From RGIG4140 sp045635565 (GTDB lineage Bacteria; Pseudomonadota; Alphaproteobacteria; CAAHEQ01; UBA3637), in NCBI GenBank assembly GCA_045635565.1, contig JAZTVX010000021.1, positions 1-64,000 on the forward strand: a stretch of DNA of 64,000 nucleotides, in the 5' to 3' direction. A model generated the notes under the pieces. It was not told where the DNA came from. It did no database searches and saw only the letters and a program-made list of their open reading frames with translations. Each line of letters opens with the position of its first letter. Within the stretch, counting starts at the first letter, position 1. Shown here piece by piece: positions 1 through 7,565 of the stretch. The position numbers and the translations under genes are program-made.

Positions 1-138
1 AAAGTATCATGTAATGCCGGTAAAACACAAATTTACAATTCAGCGAAAGCCAAAGAAATTTGTCGTTCTTGTACCACTTATGAACGGGAAGTCACGACAG
101 ATTTAGATGGCAACTTCTACTGCGAAAAGGTGTTGTAA
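1..138 (+). CDS. Cys-rich surface (prepilin-like) protein, C-terminal fragment
   Basis: The reading frame is open from base 1 and ends at TAA 136-138, giving the last 45 residues of a longer protein. The tail has five cysteines (NAGKTQIY, AKEICRSC, GNFYCEKVL). It resembles the end of the 1015-residue Cys-rich protein at 29567-32614, where KARNICEASGCDR is followed by GNWWCVKD with the same spacing. I therefore infer the 3' end of a paralogue of that prepilin-like family, whose N-terminus would lie upstream of the window. A strong hairpin terminator follows. The paralogy call rests on a short stretch and is moderate. Confidence 0.6.
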   Translation, partial: KVSCNAGKTQIYNSAKAKEICRSCTTYEREVTTDLDGNFYCEKVL

Positions 139-181
139 AAAAATGTTTTCTCTACGTTAAATAAGTTATATGGCAAATTTT

Positions 182-228
182 TAAAATCCCTGATATTAGA
201 CTAAATTTTTATCAGGGATTTATTCTTA
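182..228 (+). terminator. Intrinsic terminator after the Cys-rich fragment
   Basis: A 12-bp perfect stem (184-195 with 210-221, AAATCCCTGATA / TATCAGGGATTT) encloses a 14-nt loop and runs into a T-rich stretch. It sits 45 bp after the stop of the fragment at 1-138. Confidence 0.7.
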
Positions 229-247
229 TTATGTTATAGGATTCATA

Positions 248-276
248 TTGACAATATTTGTGTCTCAAGATAGACT
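248..276 (+). promoter_or_regulatory. Sigma70-type promoter for the hydrolase-like gene
   Basis: TTGACA at 248-253, a 17-bp spacer, then TAGACT at 271-276. Predicted transcription start is about 283, giving a leader of only about 13 nt before the ATG at 296. Confidence 0.6.
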
Positions 277-295
277 TTTCATATAACCAAGAAAA

Positions 296-904
296 ATGAG
301 ATATAATATGGAATTTGATATAGAACTTCAACGTCCCTGTGCAAATATTCTGATTCGTTATGGAATTATGAAAGGAAATGATACAGTCGTTTTAATTAAG
401 GCTGGATTAAACGGTTCAGAACGAGGGTATCAAGATAAATATTTACACATCGCTATGAATATTTATCGGCGTTTCGGATATACGGTTGTTTGTTCGTCTA
501 ATCCCTCATGTTCATCATGTCATGTGAATCCAATTGAAACGGATATGTCTGTTATTTGGGAAATATTTGGTAAAATACCGGATAATATTTATTATATGGG
601 GTTTTCTAATGGGGCTTTAATTGGTGGTTATTGGGGATATAAATATCCACAAATTAAAAGAATGTTGTTAATTAACCCACCAATTGTATGGAATTGGCCT
701 ATAACAAAAAATGCTTTGAAAAAATTTAATGGTGAAAAAATTGTTTATGTATTTGGTGAATTGGATCCTTTTTGTCGATATGCTGATTTAATCCAATTTG
801 TGCAAAAAGAAAATATCTTTCTGTACAAATTAAGTAATGTGGACCATGAATTTACAGGTCAGTTAGAAACATTTATACAACTACCGGAAATATATTTGTG
901 TTAA
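296..904 (+). CDS. Small alpha/beta-hydrolase-like protein
   Basis: A 202-residue protein without signal peptide. It has the outline of an alpha/beta hydrolase: a GFSNGA nucleophile elbow (Gly-x-Ser-x-Gly, about residues 102-107), then VFGELDPF about 50 residues later as the acid-bearing strand, and a late VDHEF as the possible catalytic His. The substrate cannot be read from the sequence; a short-chain esterase or a dienelactone-hydrolase-like enzyme are both possible. The ATG at 296 lies just behind a predicted promoter; a second in-frame ATG at 308 has a GAGAT before it and could be the real start. The gene meets the minus-strand gene at 908 tail to tail with a 3-bp gap. Confidence 0.55.
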   Translation: MRYNMEFDIELQRPCANILIRYGIMKGNDTVVLIKAGLNGSERGYQDKYLHIAMNIYRRFGYTVVCSSNPSCSSCHVNPIETDMSVIWEIFGKIPDNIYYMGFSNGALIGGYWGYKYPQIKRMLLINPPIVWNWPITKNALKKFNGEKIVYVFGELDPFCRYADLIQFVQKENIFLYKLSNVDHEFTGQLETFIQLPEIYLC

Positions 905-907
905 ATT

Positions 908-1480
908 TTAATAAAATATATCAATACTTCCGTTATCATCTTCGGGACGACCTGAGTGTATTTGCCAACCGCTTCCATGAGGGTTAAAAGGACTGTCGGT
1001 TTGATAGGGGTAACCGGCTCCATAGGGATTGTGAATGCTGTCGATAGCATGTGGATTGCCGTAAGGTCCATGAGGATTTGATATGGAATTATAGTCATAT
1101 TTATCATTATTTAAATTTCCACGAAATTGACCCGTTGCATCATATAATTTAAGTGTTTCACCATGATAATTGCGTTGCGGATATTCTTTGATAATTTCAT
1201 AAAGTGGAGAATCCGCGTTTATCTTTCGTGAACGCTGTGTGTATCTGTATCTGTTATAATCATTGATGGGGGTAATTTTTTGACTGTTCTCATTGGAATA
1301 GAAATTGTTGAATGGATTAAAAATACTGTCTTTTGAATAAGGATTGCTGTATTTACTGTATGGATTGGTAATCGAATTTTTTTCATATTTATTAACCGTA
1401 AATTGTCCGTAATATTTTGCCATTGCTGATTGTTGACCACAAAATATAAACAGAACGAGTATCAGTAGTAATTTTTTCAT
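908..1480 (-). CDS. Secreted NPYG-type repeat protein
   Basis: Start chosen at ATG 1478-1480 because AGGAGC lies just upstream and a signal peptide begins there (MKKLLLILVLFIFC, Ala-rich end near AMAK). The mature part is about 170 residues and very rich in Asn, Pro, Tyr, Ser and Gly. Two blocks repeat the pattern NSI(T/S)NP(Y/H)..Y(S/G)NP...DSI.NP(Y/F): one near the N-terminus, one near the C-terminus ending in DSPFNPHGSGW. Between them is a unique stretch with QFRGNLNN. Repeats of this type occur in short secreted bacterial proteins of unknown role; I know no function. A longer frame runs upstream to 1576 but lacks a signal and RBS logic. Confidence 0.7.
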   Translation of the reverse strand: MKKLLLILVLFIFCGQQSAMAKYYGQFTVNKYEKNSITNPYSKYSNPYSKDSIFNPFNNFYSNENSQKITPINDYNRYRYTQRSRKINADSPLYEIIKEYPQRNYHGETLKLYDATGQFRGNLNNDKYDYNSISNPHGPYGNPHAIDSIHNPYGAGYPYQTDSPFNPHGSGWQIHSGRPEDDNGSIDIFY

Positions 1481-1644
1481 GTGGATGCTCCTTTTTATAT
1501 TAGTTCTATATTTATTATAGAACCAAAATGAAAGGCGGGGTACAAAACAGGAACAAAAGTATGCCAAATGATACAAAAAAAAGAAAAAAAAATCAAAAAT
1601 ACACGATATAGTTGTATTTTTGTGTTATGGTTATTTTTTTACAA

Positions 1645-1675
1645 ACAAAAAAAGGAATCTGATAAAGATTCCTTT
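1645..1675 (-). terminator. Intrinsic terminator after frr
   Basis: A 10-bp perfect stem (1651-1660 with 1666-1675, AAAGGAATCT / AGATTCCTTT) with a 5-nt loop. Read on the minus strand it is followed by TTTTTG, directly after the frr stop. Confidence 0.8.
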
Positions 1676-1699
1676 TAAATTTGCACAAAAATGATTCGT

Positions 1700-2260
1700 T
1701 TAGATTTGTTTAATTTCAACTTCTTTGTTTTTCAACATGTCATCTAATTCTTTAATTCCTTCATCTGTTAATTTTTGAATTTCTGTTTCGTATCTTTTTT
1801 GTTCATCTTCAGAAATTTCATTATCATTTTTTAATTTTTTTATACCGTCCAGAGCATCACGACGTAAATTACGAACAGAGATACGAGCAGTTTCAGTATA
1901 TTTACCGGCAATTTTAATCAATTCAATCCGACGTTCTTCAGACAAAGGAGGAATGGGGATACGTATCATTGTTCCGTCATTCATCGGATTTAAACCTAAA
2001 CCTGCTTCAATAATGGCTTTTTCAACTTTTTTAAGCATGGATTTATCCCAAACGGAAACAGATAACATACGTGCTTCAGCGACAGAAACGTTCCCAACTT
2101 GATTTAACGGAACAATGGCACCATATGACTCAACCATAACACCGTCCAGTAAAGAGGTTGTTGCTCGACCGGTTCTTAAACCCGAAAAATCTTTTTTTAA
2201 TGCTTCCTGCGTCTTCACAAGACGTGTTTGCATATCCGCTTTGATAGATGAATAAGTCAT
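1700..2260 (-). CDS. frr: Ribosome recycling factor
   Basis: A 186-residue protein, the usual length for RRF (about 185). With EF-G it splits the post-termination 70S complex so that ribosomes can be reused. Family hallmarks are clear: the N-terminal helix with KDFSGLRTGRATTSLLDGV, the small domain stretch VPLNQVGNVSV, the strand DGTMIRIPIPPLSEERR, and the C-terminal helix ISVRNLRRDALDGIKKLK. In many proteobacteria frr follows pyrH and tsf; here it is instead downstream of a glycosyltransferase gene on the same strand with a 75-bp gap, so the usual order has been broken. It ends at its own terminator. Confidence 0.95.
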   Translation of the reverse strand: MTYSSIKADMQTRLVKTQEALKKDFSGLRTGRATTSLLDGVMVESYGAIVPLNQVGNVSVAEARMLSVSVWDKSMLKKVEKAIIEAGLGLNPMNDGTMIRIPIPPLSEERRIELIKIAGKYTETARISVRNLRRDALDGIKKLKNDNEISEDEQKRYETEIQKLTDEGIKELDDMLKNKEVEIKQI

Positions 2261-2335
2261 GTTTTATATCCTTTTGTTAATTGTTGTGTCCTGTATCATA
2301 TCTGTTTTTATTTAAAATTGCAATGGCTTTTTATG

Positions 2336-3706
2336 TTATTTGACATCTTTTTGATATACCCAATTTTGTGTTTTCGGATCTTTTTTGTACATTTCAACAG
2401 CATAACTTGATGTATCCCATTTTAAAACAACAGAGTCTGCAGTTCTTTGAATAATTTGTCCCTTTTCTTTGGTTTTAATTTTATAGAACAAGTTTCCGTC
2501 AACATAAAAATCATCTTCCCATACCGGATGTACAAAATGCCAAACTTTTTGAGGTGTTGGTACAAATTCATAGAAGTTGTTATTCGAACGAATAAATTTT
2601 TCCGGTGCAAAATTTAACCATTTTACAATCAACATATCTCCATCTTGTTCAACATGAGCTTTTTCATTAACATCATGTCTTTGGTATAAACCTTTGTCAA
2701 TCGGTTGCAAAAAGGTATTCCAAAACGGATGTATTAAATAAAAACAGGAATCCAAATTTTTCGGGCAACGGTCATCATAATATTTTTGAATGTCTTTTTG
2801 TGCAAAAATATGTTTTTTCTGATTTGCTTCCATCATTTTGGCTAAAAGTGTACATTTTTCATAAGGATTGTAATGGAACTTTAATTCTTTCTCTTCTGGT
2901 ACAAAAAACATACTGAACAGTTGTCTATGTATTTCAAGTGAATTGACTTCCATGGCTTTGTAGTACTGAGGGGAATTTGATGAATGAAAACGCACATAAA
3001 CCAAGACATCATTCAATGATGCTAATTGCCCACCTCTCATAATAAATTGTTTCCAAAAATCATAATCTTCTGCTGATAAAAATGCTGGATTGTACCAAAT
3101 GCCTTTGTCTTTAACAAAATCGCGTCTGACCATTGACGTTACATTGGAATAAAAATTGTAAAAACATAAATCAATTTCGAAAAATCCAGGGTGTTTAGCC
3201 ACTTTGTACGGTTCTTTTGCCGGAAATTGTTTTTTGAGTTCTTCAATATTTAAGTCTTCAATAGAGCGTATCGTTCCGATGACAGAGTCAACCTCCGGAT
3301 GAGTTTGCATGTAAGCAACCTGCTTTTCCAAGCGATTCGGAACGGAATAATCATCTGAATCCATAACTGCTATGTATTTACCTCGTGCGGCATCATTTCC
3401 TTTATTTCTTGAATAAGAAATTCCTCGATTGTATTGGTTTTTTAAAACACGAATCCGAGAATCTTTTTGGGCATAATAATCTAAAATTTCCAGTGTTCCG
3501 TCCGTTGAACCATCATCAACGATAATAAATTCAAAATCTGTAAATGTTTGATTTAAAATGGAATCAATTGCCTTTCGAACGGTATCCGTTCGGTTATATA
3601 CAGGCATGACAACCGAAACAAGCGGACGACGGAAGGTGTAATATCCGATAAGGCCGATTAAAGAAATGATAAGTATTATGATACAGGTGTTTTTAAATAT
3701 TTTCAT
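2336..3706 (-). CDS. Membrane-anchored family 2 glycosyltransferase
   Basis: A 456-residue protein with one N-terminal membrane helix (about residues 7-25) followed by a GT-A fold catalytic domain. Visible motifs: VVMPVYNR (32-39), DDGSTDGT (64-71), the metal-binding DSDD (116-119), and SAEDYDFW, the ED motif carrying the likely catalytic base. The C-terminal about 150 residues are rich in aromatic residues (WHFVHPVWEDDF) and have no family I recognise; they could bind acceptor glycans. Substrate is unknown; surface polysaccharide or protein glycosylation is likely. The gene has its own good promoter (3731-3759), so it need not depend on the lipoprotein gene upstream. Confidence 0.85.
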   Translation of the reverse strand: MKIFKNTCIIILIISLIGLIGYYTFRRPLVSVVMPVYNRTDTVRKAIDSILNQTFTDFEFIIVDDGSTDGTLEILDYYAQKDSRIRVLKNQYNRGISYSRNKGNDAARGKYIAVMDSDDYSVPNRLEKQVAYMQTHPEVDSVIGTIRSIEDLNIEELKKQFPAKEPYKVAKHPGFFEIDLCFYNFYSNVTSMVRRDFVKDKGIWYNPAFLSAEDYDFWKQFIMRGGQLASLNDVLVYVRFHSSNSPQYYKAMEVNSLEIHRQLFSMFFVPEEKELKFHYNPYEKCTLLAKMMEANQKKHIFAQKDIQKYYDDRCPKNLDSCFYLIHPFWNTFLQPIDKGLYQRHDVNEKAHVEQDGDMLIVKWLNFAPEKFIRSNNNFYEFVPTPQKVWHFVHPVWEDDFYVDGNLFYKIKTKEKGQIIQRTADSVVLKWDTSSYAVEMYKKDPKTQNWVYQKDVK

Positions 3707-3730
3707 TGTATAAATCCTTGTTGTTTTTTG

Positions 3731-3759
3731 TTTATATACAATTTGACAGTCTATGTCAA
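3731..3759 (-). promoter_or_regulatory. Promoter of the glycosyltransferase gene, with dyad over the -35
   Basis: On the minus strand TTGACA (3754-3759), a 17-bp spacer, then TATAAA (3731-3736). The -35 box is one half of a perfect dyad, TTTGACA N5 TGTCAAA, at 3742-3760. Confidence 0.75.
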
Positions 3760-3824
3760 ATCATTTATAACAAAATTGGAAACACAAAAAGATTTATATT
3801 CAATATTATGATCTTTAAAGAGAA

Positions 3825-4145
3825 TTATTGACAGGAATCACCTGTTTTATTGACTTTTGTAATCAGACCATCTTGAACAAAAAATGTAATTTCACAATAA
3901 GGTTGATTCGGTGAAAATGATTTATCAACAGGATTATTGATATTTTTACCATTTTGAATTGTATAAGTGATGTATTGTGATGAGTTATCATTGATAACCT
4001 GTGTCGGATTTCCCCATGAACTGATAAGAGTAGAGGGGGTTTCGCCAACCCAGTCAAGAGGTGTTTCATCGGCGTTGAATTTTTGATAATAAATATTATT
4101 ACAACCACTTAAAATCAATAAAAGGCCTAAAATTACATGCGTCAT
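3825..4145 (-). CDS. Small lipoprotein
   Basis: A 106-residue protein starting with a hydrophobic stretch and a lipobox (ILSGC, Cys at residue 15), so it is probably lipidated. The body carries TPSTLISSWGNPTQVI followed by a beta-rich part with YITYT; this layout recalls small lipoproteins in which a Trp-Gly-x-Pro motif precedes a two-strand hairpin, as in the SmpA/OmlA fold, but I cannot assign the family firmly. The ATG overlaps the stop of the upstream hydrolase gene (ATGA at 4142-4145), which implies translational coupling. Confidence 0.75.
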   Translation of the reverse strand: MTHVILGLLLILSGCNNIYYQKFNADETPLDWVGETPSTLISSWGNPTQVINDNSSQYITYTIQNGKNINNPVDKSFSPNQPYCEITFFVQDGLITKVNKTGDSCQ

Positions 4146-5137
4146 ATATCACACTCCGTCGTATTGTAAAAACAATCGCTTCCCCAAAAGACTTCACGTA
4201 AAGAAGATGTTATCAGTTTAAATGCCGATTTTGTCGGCAAGGTGTGAGCGAGTGGTTCAAGCATTAAAAAGTCATGAATTGTTCCGTTAAAACGAACACA
4301 AGCAGCATTAACGCCAGCATTAGTTAATTTTCGGGCATAAGTTTCTCCGTCATCACGAGTTATATCATTTTCGGCAGTAATAATCAACGTATCAGGTAAG
4401 CCTTTTAGTTCATCATCGGGAATCAATAAAGGACTAACCATTTCCTGATTTTTGACATTGATGTCGGGTAAATAATTATCCCAAAACCACTGCATTGTAT
4501 TTTTACTAATCCATGGTCCGTTTTCAAATTGTTGGTAAGACGAAAGATTTAAGTTGGCATCAAGTGAAGGATATAAAAGTAATTGATAATCAATATGTAA
4601 TCCCTGTGTGTGGGCATAATTGGTTAAAACAGCGGCCATATTGGCTCCGATACCGTCTCCGCTTAAAACAATTTTGGATTGGTTTAAACGATATAGTTCT
4701 TTATGCCTTAACAGATGATTTAAAATGTCCCATAATTCTTTCAATTGATTTGGATATTTGGCTGTCGGGGCTTTAGTATAATCAACAAAAACAACACTTG
4801 CATAACTGCCTTTTGTTAATTGCCGTAATAAGTGATCATAAATCATGGGATTGCCTAAAATCCATCCACCACCATGGATGTAAAAAACAAAAGGCAGGTC
4901 GCCATCTTGGTCAATGCGTCGTGTGATTCGTATTGGAACGATATAGTCATCATGAATTGGAATATCAAAATCATTTCGTTCAATGTCATCTGCAAAGGAT
5001 TGTTGAGATTGAATTTGTGTTAAATAGGCGTTAGCTGCCTCAATAGTATCATTTTGTATTTGTGTAAATTGTGTTGCTTGTTGAACAAAAGTGTCAACAC
5101 CTAATGCTAAATTTGGATTGAGTGAAGTCGGATTCAT
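4142..5137 (-). CDS. HSL-family alpha/beta hydrolase homologue lacking the catalytic Ser
   Basis: A 331-residue protein of the hormone-sensitive-lipase family. The oxyanion-hole motif HGGGW is at residues 88-92. The nucleophile elbow, normally GDSAG, reads GDGIG at 160-164, so residue 162 is Gly (codon GGT) instead of Ser. The other triad residues are in place: Asp258 in ENDITRDDG and His288 in IHDF. The enzyme should therefore be inactive as a classic esterase, or it has gained another role; a single-base sequence change (AGT to GGT) could also explain it. AAGGAG precedes the ATG. It forms an overlapping pair with the lipoprotein gene downstream. Confidence 0.85.
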   Translation of the reverse strand: MNPTSLNPNLALGVDTFVQQATQFTQIQNDTIEAANAYLTQIQSQQSFADDIERNDFDIPIHDDYIVPIRITRRIDQDGDLPFVFYIHGGGWILGNPMIYDHLLRQLTKGSYASVVFVDYTKAPTAKYPNQLKELWDILNHLLRHKELYRLNQSKIVLSGDGIGANMAAVLTNYAHTQGLHIDYQLLLYPSLDANLNLSSYQQFENGPWISKNTMQWFWDNYLPDINVKNQEMVSPLLIPDDELKGLPDTLIITAENDITRDDGETYARKLTNAGVNAACVRFNGTIHDFLMLEPLAHTLPTKSAFKLITSSLREVFWGSDCFYNTTECDI

Positions 5138-5281
5138 CGTATCTCCTTTAACGTTTCATTATGATGTAAAATGTTTTTGAAAGAATGTGAAATCAAGACA
5201 TTATCTACTTTTTAATGTTTGAATTTTTTTGATGAGTGGTTGCTTTAAAATAAAAATTTTGATGAGAGATACTTTTTTACT

Positions 5282-5310
5282 TTCTTTTTTGGATTATTTA
5301 ATGCTATAAC
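5282..5310 (+). promoter_or_regulatory. Possible extended -10 promoter of the glycogen operon
   Basis: TGCTATAAC (5302-5310) is an extended -10 element 27 bp before the glgB start; the matching -35 (TTCTTT) is poor. Nothing better is visible in 5138-5337. Confidence 0.4.
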
Positions 5311-5337
5311 ACGATTGAAAATAATGAGGGGGATATT

Positions 5338-7554
5338 ATGATGTCAGTATTGGATACACACATTGTCGATGCATTGGTAAACGGTCAGTTTTACGGTGAT
5401 ATTTTTTCGGTTTTGGGCATGCATCAGGCACGCAATGAAGATGAGACGTCGTTTGTATATGTTCGGACTTTACAACCACAGGCTAAAACAGTGTGGGTCG
5501 TACAACATGATACACATGAATGTTATCAGATGTATCAAGTTCATCCGAACGGATTGTTTCAATATGATAGTGATAAAAATGATTTTTTTCGATATTATTT
5601 ACGTATAGAATTACATAATGGCGCTGTTTATGAAACAGAAGATACTTATCGGTTTGCACCTGTTTTAGGGGAAATGGATTTGTATTTATATAATGAAGGT
5701 AATCACAAGGAAATTTATGAAAAACTGGGTTCACATTTGATAACGCATCAAGGTGTTAAGGGTGTTTCTTTTGCTGTTTGGGCACCAAATGCCCGTCGTG
5801 TTAGTGTCGTTGGCAGTTTTAATGATTGGGACGGACGACGACACGTGATGCGTCCACGGGGTAGTTCCGGTATTTGGGAATTGTTTATTCCCCATTTAAC
5901 GGAGTGGAGTATTTATAAGTATGAAATTATCGGTCCGAATGGTGATGTGTTGCCGTTAAAAATCGATCCGTTCGGTATGGCATTTGAATTGCGTCCGAAA
6001 ACAGGTACGTTGGTGTTTGATAATAACAGATATCAATGGCAAGATACACAGTGGATTGTGCAAGGTCGTCGCCAGGCAAATGATTTAACGAAACCCATTT
6101 CAATATATGAAGTTCATTTAGGTTCGTGGCGACGTAATCCTATAGAGGGAAATCGCTGGTTGACATATCGTGAAATAGCAGAAGAATTACCCACATATGT
6201 TGCTGAAAACGGATTTACACATGTTGAGTTTTTGCCATTATCGGAATACCCGTTTGATGGTTCATGGGGATATCAGGTCACCGGTATGTATGCACCAACC
6301 AGTCGATACGGTACGCCTGATGATTTTAAATATTTGATTGATAAACTGCATCAAGCCGGTATTGGCGTGATTATGGATTGGGTTCCGGCACATTTTCCAA
6401 AAGACGCTTTTGGTTTATCTTGCTTTGATGGGACGGCTTTGTATGAACATGAAGACCCTCGACAAGGTGAGCATAAAGATTGGGGAACGAAAATTTACAA
6501 TTACGGGCGAAACGAAGTATCTAATTTCTTATTAGCAAATGCACTGTATTGGATTAGAACGTATCATATTGATGCGTTGCGTGTTGATGCCGTTGCCAGT
6601 ATGTTATATAATGATTATTCCCGAAGAGATGGTGAATGGATACCTAACCGATACGGTGGTCGAGAAAATTTAGAAGCCATCTCTTTTTTAAGAAGATTAA
6701 ATGAACTGATTTATGCCGAAAATGTTGGTGCAACAACATTTGCAGAAGAATCAACGGCTTGGCCGATGGTTTCTAAGCCGACTTATATCGGTGGTTTGGG
6801 TTTTGGATACAAATGGAACATGGGATGGATGCATGATACATTGGAATACATGCACTATGATCCTATTTTCAGACAATATCACCATAATGAATTAACTTTT
6901 AGTTTGTTATATGCTTTTTCAGAGAATTTCACGTTGCCGTTATCGCATGACGAAGTCGTTCACGGTAAGGGACCAATGTATGATAAAATGCCGGGAGATA
7001 AACATCAAAAATTAGCCAATTTAAGATTATATTATGCCTATATGTTTATGCATCCTGGTAAGAAATTATTATTTATGGGTAATGAGTTTGGTGTAACACG
7101 TGAATGGAATTATAGTGACAGTTTGGACTGGAATCTGTTAAAAGACAAACAGCATTTGGGTTTAAAAACGTTAGTTGGGTATTTGAATCAGATGTATCAG
7201 ACTTATACGCAATTGTCGGATTATGATTTTGATGCTCGTGGATTTGAATGGATAGATGGGAATGATTCTCAACGTTCAGTTTTTACCTTTATGCGTAAAA
7301 ACAAAAAAGGCGAATCGTTGATTGTTGCTTGTAATTTTACACCGGTGTTACGAGAAAACTATCGTGTCGGCGTGAATGAAGAAGGGCTATATCGTGAAAT
7401 TTTGAATACAGACGATGTTGTTTATGGTGGAGATGGTCAACTCAACAATAAAGTGTTGCAAACGACTGATGGTTGGAATTTTAAACCGTATGCATTGAAT
7501 GTTACATTGCCACCTTTGTCAGTTGTTGTTTTTCAAAAAACGGATAAATCTTAA
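5338..7554 (+). CDS. glgB: 1,4-alpha-glucan branching enzyme
   Basis: A 738-residue GH13 enzyme that cuts alpha-1,4 chains and rejoins them as alpha-1,6 branches during glycogen synthesis. It has the N-terminal N1 and CBM48 modules (VSFAVWAPNARRVSVVGSFN), then the barrel with DWVPAHFP, the nucleophile in RVDAVASML (about residue 415), the acid Glu in FAEEST (about 468) and LSHDEVVHGK (about 536). The C-terminal beta domain ends in LPPLSVVVF. Length matches bacterial GlgB with N1 module. GAGGGGG lies before two tandem ATGs (5338 and 5341). It opens a four-gene operon with glgX 11 bp downstream. Glycogen synthase and ADP-glucose pyrophosphorylase are not in the window. Confidence 0.96.
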   Translation: MMSVLDTHIVDALVNGQFYGDIFSVLGMHQARNEDETSFVYVRTLQPQAKTVWVVQHDTHECYQMYQVHPNGLFQYDSDKNDFFRYYLRIELHNGAVYETEDTYRFAPVLGEMDLYLYNEGNHKEIYEKLGSHLITHQGVKGVSFAVWAPNARRVSVVGSFNDWDGRRHVMRPRGSSGIWELFIPHLTEWSIYKYEIIGPNGDVLPLKIDPFGMAFELRPKTGTLVFDNNRYQWQDTQWIVQGRRQANDLTKPISIYEVHLGSWRRNPIEGNRWLTYREIAEELPTYVAENGFTHVEFLPLSEYPFDGSWGYQVTGMYAPTSRYGTPDDFKYLIDKLHQAGIGVIMDWVPAHFPKDAFGLSCFDGTALYEHEDPRQGEHKDWGTKIYNYGRNEVSNFLLANALYWIRTYHIDALRVDAVASMLYNDYSRRDGEWIPNRYGGRENLEAISFLRRLNELIYAENVGATTFAEESTAWPMVSKPTYIGGLGFGYKWNMGWMHDTLEYMHYDPIFRQYHHNELTFSLLYAFSENFTLPLSHDEVVHGKGPMYDKMPGDKHQKLANLRLYYAYMFMHPGKKLLFMGNEFGVTREWNYSDSLDWNLLKDKQHLGLKTLVGYLNQMYQTYTQLSDYDFDARGFEWIDGNDSQRSVFTFMRKNKKGESLIVACNFTPVLRENYRVGVNEEGLYREILNTDDVVYGGDGQLNNKVLQTTDGWNFKPYALNVTLPPLSVVVFQKTDKS

Positions 7555-7565
7555 AAGGTGAAATA

